A stretch of 64,000 nucleotides of DNA from Akkermansia muciniphila (GTDB lineage Bacteria; Verrucomicrobiota; Verrucomicrobiia; Verrucomicrobiales; Akkermansiaceae), in NCBI GenBank assembly GCA_945888515.1, contig CAMDAD010000006.1:89672-153671 (forward strand), written 5' to 3'. The position numbers were made by a program, and so were the translations under genes. The notes below the pieces were generated by a model. The model searched no databases, was not told the DNA's origin, and worked only from the letters and a program-made list of their open reading frames with translations. Shown here piece by piece: positions 56,502 to 63,208 of the stretch (position 1 is the first letter of the stretch; the number at the start of each line of letters is the position of its first letter).

Positions 56502-56640
56502 GCCTAACGTAAAGCACATCCACCACTAGGAGCGGGGGCGGGCGTGGATCACGGGGTTGATGTTGTAGTTACGGAAAGTCATGGAAACAAGGCGGCTCCT
56601 AGTGGTTGGATGATGCGTCTTGCTGGGATTCTTGTTAGAT
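56502..56640 (-). repeat. attC-like recombination site B
   Basis: Opens with GCCTAAC (56502-56508; GTTAGGC on the minus strand) and closes near GTTAGAT (56634-56640). Arms 56518-56533 and 56595-56611 are near-perfect complements (ATCCACCACTAGGAGC) with one unpaired base on the right. The 61-bp spacer is similar to that of site F at 63057-63183 (both start GGGGG and contain CGGAAAG). The right core is less certain; CTTGCTGGG at 56620 may be the true position. Confidence 0.68.
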
Positions 56641-56928
56641 TTTTCGCGTGGTGCCGAAGCTAGGGCGCTTTCTGTCATGCCGAAACACGACCATGAAAAT
56701 CGTATCTTCGTCGATCTCATATAAAAGATGATAGGGAAACCTCTTCATGTTCGCCCTCCTTAATCCACAAGAGTCGTAATGATGACTTCTTGGATTCCGT
56801 TCGATGGATTCAAGGACCGCATCAATCTCATTCCAGAATGAAGAAAACACTCTCTCTGAAATCTCAGCATAATGCATCGCCGCATTGCGTATATCGTCAG
56901 CCAACTTAGAATGTCTGATGACGTGCAT
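56635..56928 (-). CDS. RelE/ParE-family toxin
   Basis: 97 residues. ERNPRSHHYDS, RRANMKRFPYHLLYEID and the C-terminal VVFRHDRKRPSF are the family's conserved strands. ParE-type toxins poison gyrase, RelE-type toxins cleave mRNA on the ribosome; which applies is open. It is 3 bp downstream of the antitoxin gene at 56932, the normal order. The stop codon lies in the attC-like core at 56634-56640. Confidence 0.88.
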   Translation of the reverse strand: MHVIRHSKLADDIRNAAMHYAEISERVFSSFWNEIDAVLESIERNPRSHHYDSCGLRRANMKRFPYHLLYEIDEDTIFMVVFRHDRKRPSFGTTRKI

Positions 56929-56931
56929 CTG

Positions 56932-57141
56932 TTATGGGCGTCCGCACGCCTTCCAAAATTCTTCCTCGGTAAGTCCCTTGACCTTGCCGGACTTCAATTC
57001 CTCCAGACGCTCTATAACCTCCTCTTCACTGACGTAATGGGGTTCTGCGTCTAGGTCTTCCAGTAACGATGATACAAGCTCAACTCGGTCTGGGAGATCG
57101 AGCTTCGATGCCTCCTTTAGTAGTGCTGTGACCTGTGTCAT
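56932..57141 (-). CDS. Addiction-module antitoxin (PF09720-like)
   Basis: 69 residues from ATG 57141 (MTQVTALLKEASKLDLPDRVELVSSLLEDL in part; a longer frame starts at 57171). The helical repeat A-x-x-L-x-x-x-x-R-x-E-L is the signature of unstable antitoxins paired with ParE/RelE toxins, ending EEEFWKACGRP. It is the first gene of the pair. Confidence 0.85.
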   Translation of the reverse strand: MTQVTALLKEASKLDLPDRVELVSSLLEDLDAEPHYVSEEEVIERLEELKSGKVKGLTEEEFWKACGRP

Positions 57142-57198
57142 GATGAAAAGGATAGCTGAATTCTTGGACATTGCCAGTGGATAATTTTGCCCATTGAG

Positions 57199-57372
57199 GT
57201 AGGAACGCCGATTGCTAGGCGCCCTCCTCGCAGATCCTAGCGTGCGAAACTACCGCACTAGGCTCCTCGGAAAGACGCGCAAACAGAGCGCGTGGATCCA
57301 TTAGTTTATACGCTTTGATTCACGCTGGTTGGGGCGGGTGCGTCAATCCAATCTTCGGGTATTCCCCTAACC
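57199..57372. repeat. Duplicated structured leader, copy A
   Basis: About 170 bp repeated at 59588-59761. It begins GTAGGAACGCCG and holds several hairpins: CGCC/GGCG, CCTAG(CG)TGCG/CGCACTAGG and CGCGC/GCGCG, followed by GGGTGCG with CGCACCC overlapping the start of the next ORF. Together with copy 2 of the hydrophobic ORF it forms a 363-bp duplicated block. It may be a degraded attC-like site. Confidence 0.65.
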
Positions 57373-57561
57373 ATGCGCACCCACCTCGACAGCGATTCGA
57401 TTCTCACCGCCACGGTAGGCATTGCTTCTCCCGTGCTGGGAGTCATCACCTCATTCCAAGAACAGATCGAGTGGACGCTGCGTGTGGCATCCCTCATCGT
57501 AGGCCTCATGGTCGGAGCCATGTCCCTGATCGCCATGGTCAAGAAGATGCGGGGGAAGTGA
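57373..57561 (+). CDS. Repeated hydrophobic small protein, copy 2
   Basis: 62 residues, intact, with the same two hydrophobic segments as copy 1; it differs from it by L to V and L to W plus ten synonymous changes. Preceded by TTCCCCTAACC as in copy 1. The two segments are separated by FQEQIEW. Function unknown; holin-like topology. Confidence 0.7.
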   Translation: MRTHLDSDSILTATVGIASPVLGVITSFQEQIEWTLRVASLIVGLMVGAMSLIAMVKKMRGK

Positions 57562-57627
57562 ATGGGCAGCCGTAAGCATGGCTACATTTTCCTTCTACTC
57601 ACTCCAGCTATCTGATACAAGAATGCC

Positions 57628-58299
57628 GTGAAGACCACACAACACCCTCTAGCCGCTCTAGTAGCCGTCATCGCGTGTCTCCTGCCATTGTCTGCGAATG
57701 CAGACACAATTGAAGAGACGCGCACCAAAGCCGAGAAGGGCGATGCTGAGGCCCAGTGCAATCTAGGCAAGTGCTACTTCTATGGTGAAGGCGTAGAGCG
57801 GAACCGCGCCGAAGCCGTGAAGTGGATTCGTAAGGCCGCCGATCAGGGGTATGCAAAGGCCCAATATAGCGTTGGCTATGGCTACGCCAACGGCTTAGAA
57901 GTGGAAAAGAACGAAGCAGAAGCCGTGAAGTGGTATCACAAAGCCGCCGAGCAGGGAGATGCAAATGCTCAAGAAAACCTTGGCTCTTGCTACGCCGCAG
58001 GAACAGGCGTGAATAAAGACGAAGCGGAAGCCGTGAAGTGGTTTCGTAAAGCTGCCGAGCAGGGGAGGTCATATGCTCAAAATGAAATTGGCTCTTGCTA
58101 CGCCGATGGCGTTGGCGTGGTGAAGAACGAATTACTCGCATACCAGTGGTATCTTTTGGCATCTGCTAATGGCAATCCGGTGGCTAAGTGGAATATGTCT
58201 AAACTAGAAAAAGGACTAACCGCCGAGCAACGAACAGAAGGCCAGCGCGCTGCCACGGAATGGCAGGCAGCTTTTGAAAAGAGGCAGGAGGCAAAATAG
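57628..58299 (+). CDS. Exported SEL1-repeat protein
   Basis: 223 residues from GTG 57628. Signal peptide to SANA (~24). Four to five SEL1-type helical repeats follow (AEAQCNLGKCYFYGEGV, AEAVKWYHKAAEQGDANAQ, AGTGVNKDEAEAVKWF), ending in a short tail (ATEWQAAFEKRQ). SEL1 proteins are scaffolds for protein binding. It is on the plus strand within the array, against the direction of most other genes. Confidence 0.85.
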   Translation: MKTTQHPLAALVAVIACLLPLSANADTIEETRTKAEKGDAEAQCNLGKCYFYGEGVERNRAEAVKWIRKAADQGYAKAQYSVGYGYANGLEVEKNEAEAVKWYHKAAEQGDANAQENLGSCYAAGTGVNKDEAEAVKWFRKAAEQGRSYAQNEIGSCYADGVGVVKNELLAYQWYLLASANGNPVAKWNMSKLEKGLTAEQRTEGQRAATEWQAAFEKRQEAK

Positions 58300-58442
58300 G
58301 TCGGAAAGGCTACTGGCGGATGAATCAGAACGTAATTGTGCGAAACGCGCTCAATAACCGTTGGCTGGAGAAAGAGGGAGTTCCTGAAATGAGAGCCATC
58401 TGGATCGCTCTTTACTACCATGAGCAAGCTTAGGGAAACTGA

Positions 58443-58524
58443 TGGGAACCGCCCTATACGAAGCCGTACGCAGGGTGCTGTGAGACCAGGGAGCTAATCA
58501 CTCTCGGGGACCCGATTCGGCTTC
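58443..58524. repeat. Repeat resembling group II intron 3' end, copy 2 (most complete)
   Basis: Starts GGGAACCGCCC, has TATACGAAGCCGTACG as a stem with loop, then AGGGTGCTGTGAGACC and GGAGCTAATCACTC to GGGGACCCGATT. This order (domain V hairpin, then domain VI with a bulged A, then a CGAT end) is what I remember of group II introns. No reverse transcriptase gene is near. Similar text at 54804 and 60928. Confidence 0.5.
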
Positions 58525-58550
58525 TTGGTTTGTCAGCAGGACGTGCGTTT

Positions 58551-59021
58551 TCAGGCGTGCCAATCCTTATTCTTGACGCAAAAGTCTTTGAGCGAAAGAT
58601 TCAATTTTCTAGCGAGTTCCAGGCTTGGCTCCAAAGCTGGTCGAGTCTTCATCCCAGTCTTCACATATTGAAGATCTTTCGACTTATACGCAGAATTGAT
58701 TAGTCTGATAATTGTCAGATCGTCGGGCTCTTCGTTGAAGTGTCCTTCTAGTCCATTCTCCTTGGCCACTCTGAAGGCTTCCTCAATATCGTGACTAATC
58801 TTTCTCAATTGGGAATCTGTAAAACCGACCCCATGAAGAAACGCCTTAAGTGAGAGTTCAATCGACTGCCCGATTAGGAAGACAATAGGAGGAATCGGAT
58901 CAGTCCAGCCATGGTTAACCAGGTCACTCGCGGCCTTGAGATACTCGCGTGCCGATGTGTGGATTCGCATTGAATTGAGCCTATCGTTCACGATTATTGG
59001 CACAAAGTTTAGCTCAATCAC
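58551..59021 (-). CDS. HEPN-domain-like protein
   Basis: 156 residues from GTG 59021, or ATG 58970. The core IVFLIGQSIELSLKAFLHGVGF and KISHDIEEAFRVAKEN resembles the four-helix HEPN fold (E-L-x-L-K-A motif and H-D-(I/L)). The RxxxxH catalytic motif of RNase HEPN toxins is not evident, so it may be a non-catalytic or nucleotide-binding version (HEPN/MNT-like). No nucleotidyltransferase partner is adjacent. The tail is basic (KNKDWHA). Sits in the array. Confidence 0.6.
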   Translation of the reverse strand: MIELNFVPIIVNDRLNSMRIHTSAREYLKAASDLVNHGWTDPIPPIVFLIGQSIELSLKAFLHGVGFTDSQLRKISHDIEEAFRVAKENGLEGHFNEEPDDLTIIRLINSAYKSKDLQYVKTGMKTRPALEPSLELARKLNLSLKDFCVKNKDWHA

Positions 59022-59091
59022 GGTGGGGATGAAAGCCCGAATTCAAACTGGAGCCTTACTCTCAGTTGAATCGACAGTCTTGTTCGGCATT

Positions 59092-59571
59092 TCATTTCTG
59101 AAGCTGATGCAGCCGAAACGTACTCACGGAACCATATGGGATTTCAGGCTTCGTGGGTGACATCAGCTTCATCAGATCGCTGCCCAAATAAGCTGAATAA
59201 ACGAGGAGGAATGCTGACGCTTTCGTTGGATAAATGACGATATTCTCGACTTTGTCTCTAGCTCCGAACTTGCAGACTATCGAGATCATGTCCGCTGAAC
59301 GGTGTATGACAGTGCCGCTATAACTTTGATCTTCGCGCCCCTTGGCGTCTTTCCCATAGGTGAGGCTGATTTGGGCGTCGCTTCTATCTTTTGGAATCAT
59401 GATGTGCAACACCGCGCTATCAGGAAAGGCGTCGGGCGAAGATTTTCCTTCGGGTGAATCTGGCGAGAGATCGATACGAGTCCCGCTACCAAATCTGAAA
59501 AACATTGAGAACTGCTCTGAGCCAACTGCGGTGGTGGCCAGAGCGAATAACAGCGTGAATATTGTTTTCAT
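59092..59571 (-). CDS. Exported protein, unknown function
   Basis: 159 residues. Signal peptide 1-18 (MKTIFTLLFALATTAVGS) then a beta-rich domain (SAVLHIMIPKDRSDAQISLTYG, IHRSADMISIVCKFGARDK) with no recognised family. The start is 15 bp from the attC-like left end GTAGGAACG at 59588, a typical cassette spacing. Confidence 0.65.
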   Translation of the reverse strand: MKTIFTLLFALATTAVGSEQFSMFFRFGSGTRIDLSPDSPEGKSSPDAFPDSAVLHIMIPKDRSDAQISLTYGKDAKGREDQSYSGTVIHRSADMISIVCKFGARDKVENIVIYPTKASAFLLVYSAYLGSDLMKLMSPTKPEIPYGSVSTFRLHQLQK

Positions 59572-59587
59572 TATTTTGTGGATTAAG

Positions 59588-59761
59588 GTAGGAACGCCGA
59601 TTGCTCGGCGTCCCCCTCGCAGATCCCAGCGTGCGAAACTACCGCACTAGGCTCCTCGGAAAGACGCGCAAACAGAGCGCGTGGATTTGTTAGATCGATC
59701 GCTGCTATTCACGCAGGTCGGGGCGGGTGCGTCAATCTATTCTTCGGATATTTTTCTACTA
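59588..59761. repeat. Duplicated structured leader, copy B (attC-like, core at 59689)
   Basis: Copy of 57199-57372 with the same hairpins. Starts GTAGGAACG and contains GTTAGAT at 59689-59695, an attC R' type core. The final inverted repeat GGGTGCGT / ACGCACCC is a perfect 8-bp match here and overlaps the degraded start of the next ORF. Confidence 0.6.
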
Positions 59762-59947
59762 CGCACCCACCTCGACAGCGATTCGATTCTCACCACCACG
59801 GTAGGCATTGCTTCTCCTGTGCTCGGAGTCATCACCTCGTTTCAAGAACAGATCGAGTGGACGCGGCGAGTGGCATCACTCATCGTCGGCCTCATGCTCG
59901 GAGCCATGTCCCTGATCGCCATGATCAAGAAGATGCGGGGGAGGTGA
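59762..59947 (+). pseudogene. Repeated hydrophobic small protein, copy 3, start codon lost
   Basis: The reading frame RTHLDSDSILTTTVG, ending KKMRGR, is intact, but where copies 1 and 2 have ATG CGC this copy has CTA CGC. An upstream TTG at 59681 could serve but lacks support. Differs from copy 2 by a few residues (L to R, V to L, V to I). Confidence 0.65.
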
Positions 59948-60036
59948 TACAGGCCTTGCTGAGGACGCTCCAGCGCCGGCAAAATCAAACTCAGACTTCC
60001 AGAATAAAGTTATCGTTTGTTGTCACTCACAGGCTT

Positions 60037-60106
60037 GTTCAACTAAGGGCGCAGTCGAATGGGCGTGTTATCACTCACTCATTCGCAGCACCCTTTATTG
60101 TTCTAC
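60037..60106 (-). repeat. attC-like recombination site C
   Basis: 70 bp, GTTCAAC (60037-60043) to GTTCTAC (60100-60106). Arms AAGGGCGCAGTCGAATGGG and a slightly shorter, imperfect partner near 60079-60096. Site D at 61202-61271 is the same with 6 changes in 70 bp. On the minus strand the left end reads GTTGAAC, which fits GTTRRRY. Confidence 0.72.
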
Positions 60107-60357
60107 CTCTTGTATCCATTGGGAATCTCGTCTCCTTCAATTACCTCTCCAGCTGGAACCATTGACATTGCCTGGATAAAGCTTTGTTGGGAACCTTTGG
60201 ACGCCTTCTCGGCAATTAGATTAAAAGTCTGTAGGGCCGAAAGCTTCTCGGCTACAGCAAGACTGACAAATTGGTTGATAGAGACGCCATCTTGTTCGGC
60301 CACGATCTTCAAAGTTCGATGAAGCGAATCCGGAATTCTAAGACTTAGAGTGCTCAT
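60103..60357 (-). CDS. Ribbon-helix-helix antitoxin, module 2
   Basis: 84 residues. MSTLSLRIPDSLHRTLKIVAEQDGVSINQF is homologous to the antitoxin at 54881-55120 (LSxRxPDSLHR, AEKLSAL). Overlaps the PIN toxin stop by ATGA. Its stop lies in the attC-like right core of site C. Confidence 0.88.
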   Translation of the reverse strand: MSTLSLRIPDSLHRTLKIVAEQDGVSINQFVSLAVAEKLSALQTFNLIAEKASKGSQQSFIQAMSMVPAGEVIEGDEIPNGYKR

Positions 60358-60764
60358 AACAGTTTTAAAAACTCGGACGGTGTTACGACAGCGATCCCAA
60401 ACTCCGAGGCTTGTTTGAGATGCTTGTGATTAAATGTGATGATGTGCGAAGCTCCAGCAGCGACAGCCACTTCTAAAATCATGTCATCCTTGGGATCAGG
60501 AAGGATGCCGCGCCATAGATAGTGGATCGTCTGCTGCCGGGATATCTGTGCAATCCGGTTGATCACGTCATCCACAGCCGAAATGGGAATGCAAATCCCG
60601 CTTTCTGGCCGATGGCAGACATCATCATATTCCGCAAGCAACGGAACGGACAGCGCAACCTCGAAATCACCCTTGTCGGCTATCAGCAAAATCTCATGAC
60701 TGGCACCTGAGGATGATCGTAAGGCGGCAACAAGCACATTCGTGTCGATCACGGTTCGGATCAC
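60354..60764 (-). CDS. PIN-domain toxin, module 2
   Basis: 136 residues. TVIDTNVLVAALRSSSGASHE (Asp and Asn), VPLLAEYDDV, LPDPKDDMILEVAVAAGASHIITFN hold the metal ligands of a PIN ribonuclease. Paralog of the toxin at 55117-55548, with the same order toxin-antitoxin and overlap. Both probably came from a common cassette. Confidence 0.9.
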   Translation of the reverse strand: MIRTVIDTNVLVAALRSSSGASHEILLIADKGDFEVALSVPLLAEYDDVCHRPESGICIPISAVDDVINRIAQISRQQTIHYLWRGILPDPKDDMILEVAVAAGASHIITFNHKHLKQASEFGIAVVTPSEFLKLL

Positions 60765-60824
60765 GACGATACCCTATATGATGCCGCATGCGGTGTCAAA
60801 TGTTGAATTTTTCTTATTTTTTGG

Positions 60825-60927
60825 AGAACAGATCGAGTGGACGCTGCGTGTGGCATCGCTGATCGTCGGCCTCATGGTCGGAGCCATGTCCCTGATCGCC
60901 ATGGTCAAGAAGATGCGGGGGAGGTGA
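60825..60927 (+). pseudogene. Repeated hydrophobic small protein, copy 4, 5'-truncated
   Basis: Only the second half is present (EQIEWTLRVASLIVGLMVG to KKMRGR). The homology begins abruptly at AGAACAGATC, preceded by unrelated T-rich sequence, so the 5' half was deleted or replaced. It is followed by a group-II-intron-like repeat as in copy 1. Confidence 0.7.
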
Positions 60928-60990
60928 ATGGGCAGCCATACGTGGGGTGGGACTCGGGAGCTAATCACGCTCGGGAAAGCGATTGCTCTT
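60928..60990. repeat. Repeat resembling group II intron 3' end, copy 3
   Basis: Contains GGTGGGACTCGGGAGCTAATCACGC (shortened here) and AAGCGATTGCTC, matching copies at 54804 and 58443 with gaps. The hairpin GAGC(T)AATC...GATTGCTC remains. Between this and site D (61202) about 210 bp show no gene. Confidence 0.4.
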
Positions 60991-61201
60991 GGATTTGCTC
61001 GGATCTTGCTCGCTGCGTTTTAAGCGCCACAAATGAATGCGATGATTGGCGAACTCCTATTCTGATCAGACCACTCTATCATCTTCAGTCGAGAAGAAAC
61101 GACGCCAAAACAGCGGGAGTGCGAGCCAACCAAGTCGTAAGGCAAGGGCCGCATACAACACAAAACGCATAAGGTCGGCGATCACAGGTCGCTCCGGGCT
61201 T

Positions 61202-61271
61202 GTTCAACTAAGGGCGCAGTCGAATGGGCTCGTTATCACTCACCCATTCGCTGCACCCTTTATTGTTCTGT
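61202..61271 (-). repeat. attC-like recombination site D
   Basis: GTTCAAC (61202-61208) to GTTCTGT (61265-61271). Arms AAGGGCGCAGTCGAATGGG and CCCATTCGCTGCACCCTTT, one base longer on the left. GTTCTGT(C) recurs inverted as (G)GCAGAAC at 61668-61674 (6/7, or 7/8 with the flanking base), bounding the GspG-like cassette. Confidence 0.75.
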
Positions 61272-61293
61272 CTGCTTGGTCATAGTAGCACCT

Positions 61294-61629
61294 TCAGTTA
61301 ATAATGTCGTCTTCAGTGTTCTTGATTCTATCTGGCCCATAAGACCTGATCTCCAGTTGTCCTTCGACGGTATTCAGCTGAAAGGGCACACCCCAGGAAT
61401 CTAGGATTCCGGCGGAATACGGTCCCCGCCATCCCTTGACACCGGGATCCTTACTTAGATCTTCCGCTTTCCCGGGGAATTGGTTGCAGTCGGCTTTGTA
61501 GCGAGCGGCGGCTACTTCAAGCTCTAAAATTTTCTCCCGTGTTACTTCACCTTCGTCGTTTCGATCGCACGCGGTGAGCATGGCTAAAATCGCCAAGGCA
61601 ATCGCGATGAACATCTTTTCTAACTTCAT
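61294..61629 (-). CDS. GspG-C-terminal-like lipoprotein (integron cassette)
   Basis: 111 residues from ATG 61629; ATG 61659 would add ten. Lipobox LTAC (MKLEKMFIAIALAILAMLTAC in part). The mature domain reads AARYKADCNQFPGKAEDLS, GWRGPYSAGILDSWGVPFQL and EIRSYGPDRIKNTEDDI, matching the C-terminal half of type II secretion major pseudopilins (W-x-GPY, D-x-WG-x-P, SxGxD, DDI) but lipid-anchored and without the pilin helix. Function unknown. Lies between attC-like sites D and E. Confidence 0.78.
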   Translation of the reverse strand: MKLEKMFIAIALAILAMLTACDRNDEGEVTREKILELEVAAARYKADCNQFPGKAEDLSKDPGVKGWRGPYSAGILDSWGVPFQLNTVEGQLEIRSYGPDRIKNTEDDIIN

Positions 61630-61667
61630 GTAGCTTAAGATTGATGAGCGGTATTTCATGTTTTCCG

Positions 61668-61791
61668 GCAGAACGTCGAGGCCTGCCAACCGCTACCGGG
61701 GGGCAACCTCCGCTTCAGGTTGTGGTTTGTCGCCACCCTCAGACATCGACTCGGGGCGGGTAGCGGCTTGCCCAGTGCCGGCTTGTCCTGC
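61668..61791 (-). repeat. attC-like recombination site E
   Basis: GCAGAAC (61668-61674) to GTCCTGC (61785-61791). Palindrome arms around CCAACCGCTACC (left) and GGGTAGCGG(C)TTG (right), one base longer on the right. Shares GCAGAACGTCGAGGCCTG with the next site at 62314. Codes for the C-terminal tail of the exported protein at 61693-62268. Confidence 0.7.
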
Positions 61792-62268
61792 ATCAGGCTT
61801 ATCATTCTTGCTGTTTTGCGCTCCCTCTGCCACAAAACTGAAACCCTCAAGGACAACACCAAACGTCTTTGATGAATTTGTCGCATCTTTCAGGAGGAGG
61901 TAAGCTGTGCCAGCCCATCCTTTTTGAATTACCAAGGGAGCTTCGTTGAATCCCTCGCCTGATTCACGAAGCTGTTCGTTGGTCATGAAGCGTCTCCGCG
62001 ATTTGATCACAATGGTCTCGCCAGCCTTGACTCCGCAGGCAGTGCGAATAACCCCTATTACCTTCGCCTCCATGATGACATCTTTGAAGGGACCGTCTGC
62101 CTCCTCAACATAAACCTTTGAGATTTCCAGTTTAAATGCTTCTGCCGCCTGATCGTGCTTGCGCTGAGCGGTTCCCGGTGCCGTGGCCGACCAAGCTGGT
62201 ATTGCCAAGGAAATGATTGTGATTGCGGCGATTGCAATGGCGATAAATGGCGTTTTTTGAATGTTCAT
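61693..62268 (-). CDS. Exported protein whose tail is encoded by an attC-like site (integron cassette)
   Basis: 191 residues from ATG 62268. Signal peptide (MNIQKTPFIAIAIAAITII to AWSA). The body has VIMEAKVIGVIRTACGVKAGETIVIKSRRRF and GWAGTAYLLLKDATN, a beta-rich domain without a known family. The last ~35 residues (AGQAGTGQAATRPESM and after) are low-complexity, translated from site E. Upstream frame to 62361 is translated attC sequence and is left out. Confidence 0.7.
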   Translation of the reverse strand: MNIQKTPFIAIAIAAITIISLAIPAWSATAPGTAQRKHDQAAEAFKLEISKVYVEEADGPFKDVIMEAKVIGVIRTACGVKAGETIVIKSRRRFMTNEQLRESGEGFNEAPLVIQKGWAGTAYLLLKDATNSSKTFGVVLEGFSFVAEGAQNSKNDKPDAGQAGTGQAATRPESMSEGGDKPQPEAEVAPR

Positions 62269-62313
62269 AGTATTATTAGGACACAAGTGAATGCGGGTTC
62301 TTAGAATTTTTTT

Positions 62314-62439
62314 GCAGAACGTCGAGGCCTGGCACCCGCTACCGGGAGCGCCCCTCCGCAACAGGGTTGAAGGTTGTGATTAAGATGGTCATCTCGACTC
62401 GGGGCGGGTAGCCGTTTGTCCACCACCGTCTTGTTGGCT
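62314..62439 (-). repeat. attC-like recombination site F1
   Basis: GCAGAAC (62314-62320) to GTTGGCT (62433-62439). Arms around CACCCGCTACC and GGTAGCCGTTTG. GTTGGCT recurs inverted as AGCCAAC at 63057-63063 (7/7), bounding the cassette with the gene at 62440. Upstream core GCAGAAC versus GTCCTGC at 61785 gives 6/7. Confidence 0.72.
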
Positions 62440-62982
62440 CTATTCTTTCCTAGGTTCCCTAGGTGCGCGCTCATTCTCGCGCTGCTTCTCGATCTCTGCA
62501 ACCTTGCTGCCAATCATGTACAACAAATCCTTGACCATTTCCTCGGGAGGAAGGGGAGCCCCACCCAAGCTCACCAGGAAATTTTCGCCATCGGTCCACG
62601 TGTAGCCGTTCTCACCTATTTTCCAAATTCTCGTGCCATTGAACTCGCCCAACTTGTAGTCATTCCCCTTCGTTGTTGATACGTAGAATTTGAGCAAGTC
62701 GTCCTTCTTCTCGAACCACACCACGGTAGCCTCCACGCCAGCGCTGGGATCATCTCCCTTCCACCTCATGAACATTAGACCATTCAGACCGGGCACTTTG
62801 TCATTTTTGGCCATTGTCACGACTTCCCGTGAGTGAAACTTGAGTTGCTTGCCGAAGTCTTTTTGGAGAACGATCTTTGCCATGGCTTTCTCTGCTTCGG
62901 GATGTTTCTCTGGTTGCGCAATTGCGCTCCCAGTGAAGAGCGCTGTTACAATACAGATGGCGGATATGAGCTTCGTCTTCAT
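62440..62982 (-). CDS. Exported protein, unknown function (integron cassette)
   Basis: 180 residues. Signal peptide (MKTKLISAICIVTALFTGSAIA). The mature part is mixed alpha/beta (VKFHSREVV-like KFHSREVVTMAKNDKVPGL, FMRWKGDDPSAGVEATVVWFEKK, KIGENGYTWTDGENFLVSLGG) and ends in a charged tail (RENERAPREPRKE). No family recognised. The stop codon directly follows the core GTTGGCT, and the start is ~75 bp from the opposite core. Confidence 0.72.
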   Translation of the reverse strand: MKTKLISAICIVTALFTGSAIAQPEKHPEAEKAMAKIVLQKDFGKQLKFHSREVVTMAKNDKVPGLNGLMFMRWKGDDPSAGVEATVVWFEKKDDLLKFYVSTTKGNDYKLGEFNGTRIWKIGENGYTWTDGENFLVSLGGAPLPPEEMVKDLLYMIGSKVAEIEKQRENERAPREPRKE

Positions 62983-63056
62983 TGTTGATTTGGTGGTGGT
63001 GGAGGATGTTCTGTTTGTTTCTGTGTAACGACGTCCGGCCAGTATTTGGATTTTTT

Positions 63057-63183
63057 AGCCAACGACTAAGCGCTGGCACCGCTGGGGCGGGGGTGAGCGC
63101 CGAGACGGGATGACGGGTTAAAGTTGCGGAAAGCATCGCCGACAAAGCAGCCCCAGCGGTTGACCAGCCGCGCCTTGTTCGCC
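63057..63183 (-). repeat. attC-like recombination site F2
   Basis: AGCCAAC (63057-63063) to GTTCGCC (63177-63183). Arms GCTGGCACCGCTGGGGC (63072-63088) and GCCCCAGCGGTTGACCAGC (63150-63168), two bases longer on the right; spacer 61 bp as at 56534-56594. GTTCGCCC recurs inverted as GGGCGAAC at 63757-63764 (8/8). Confidence 0.75.
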
Positions 63184-63208
63184 CTTGGTTCCCCTGCGTT
63201 CGTCGAAG

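Noticed and set aside
57306..57542. Minus-strand frames over the hydrophobic repeat ORFs
   Set aside because: Substitutions between copies fall on third positions of the plus frame, so the plus strand is coding.
62269..62361. N-terminal extension of the exported protein at 61693
   Set aside because: It is translation of the attC-like site; a signal peptide begins at 62268.
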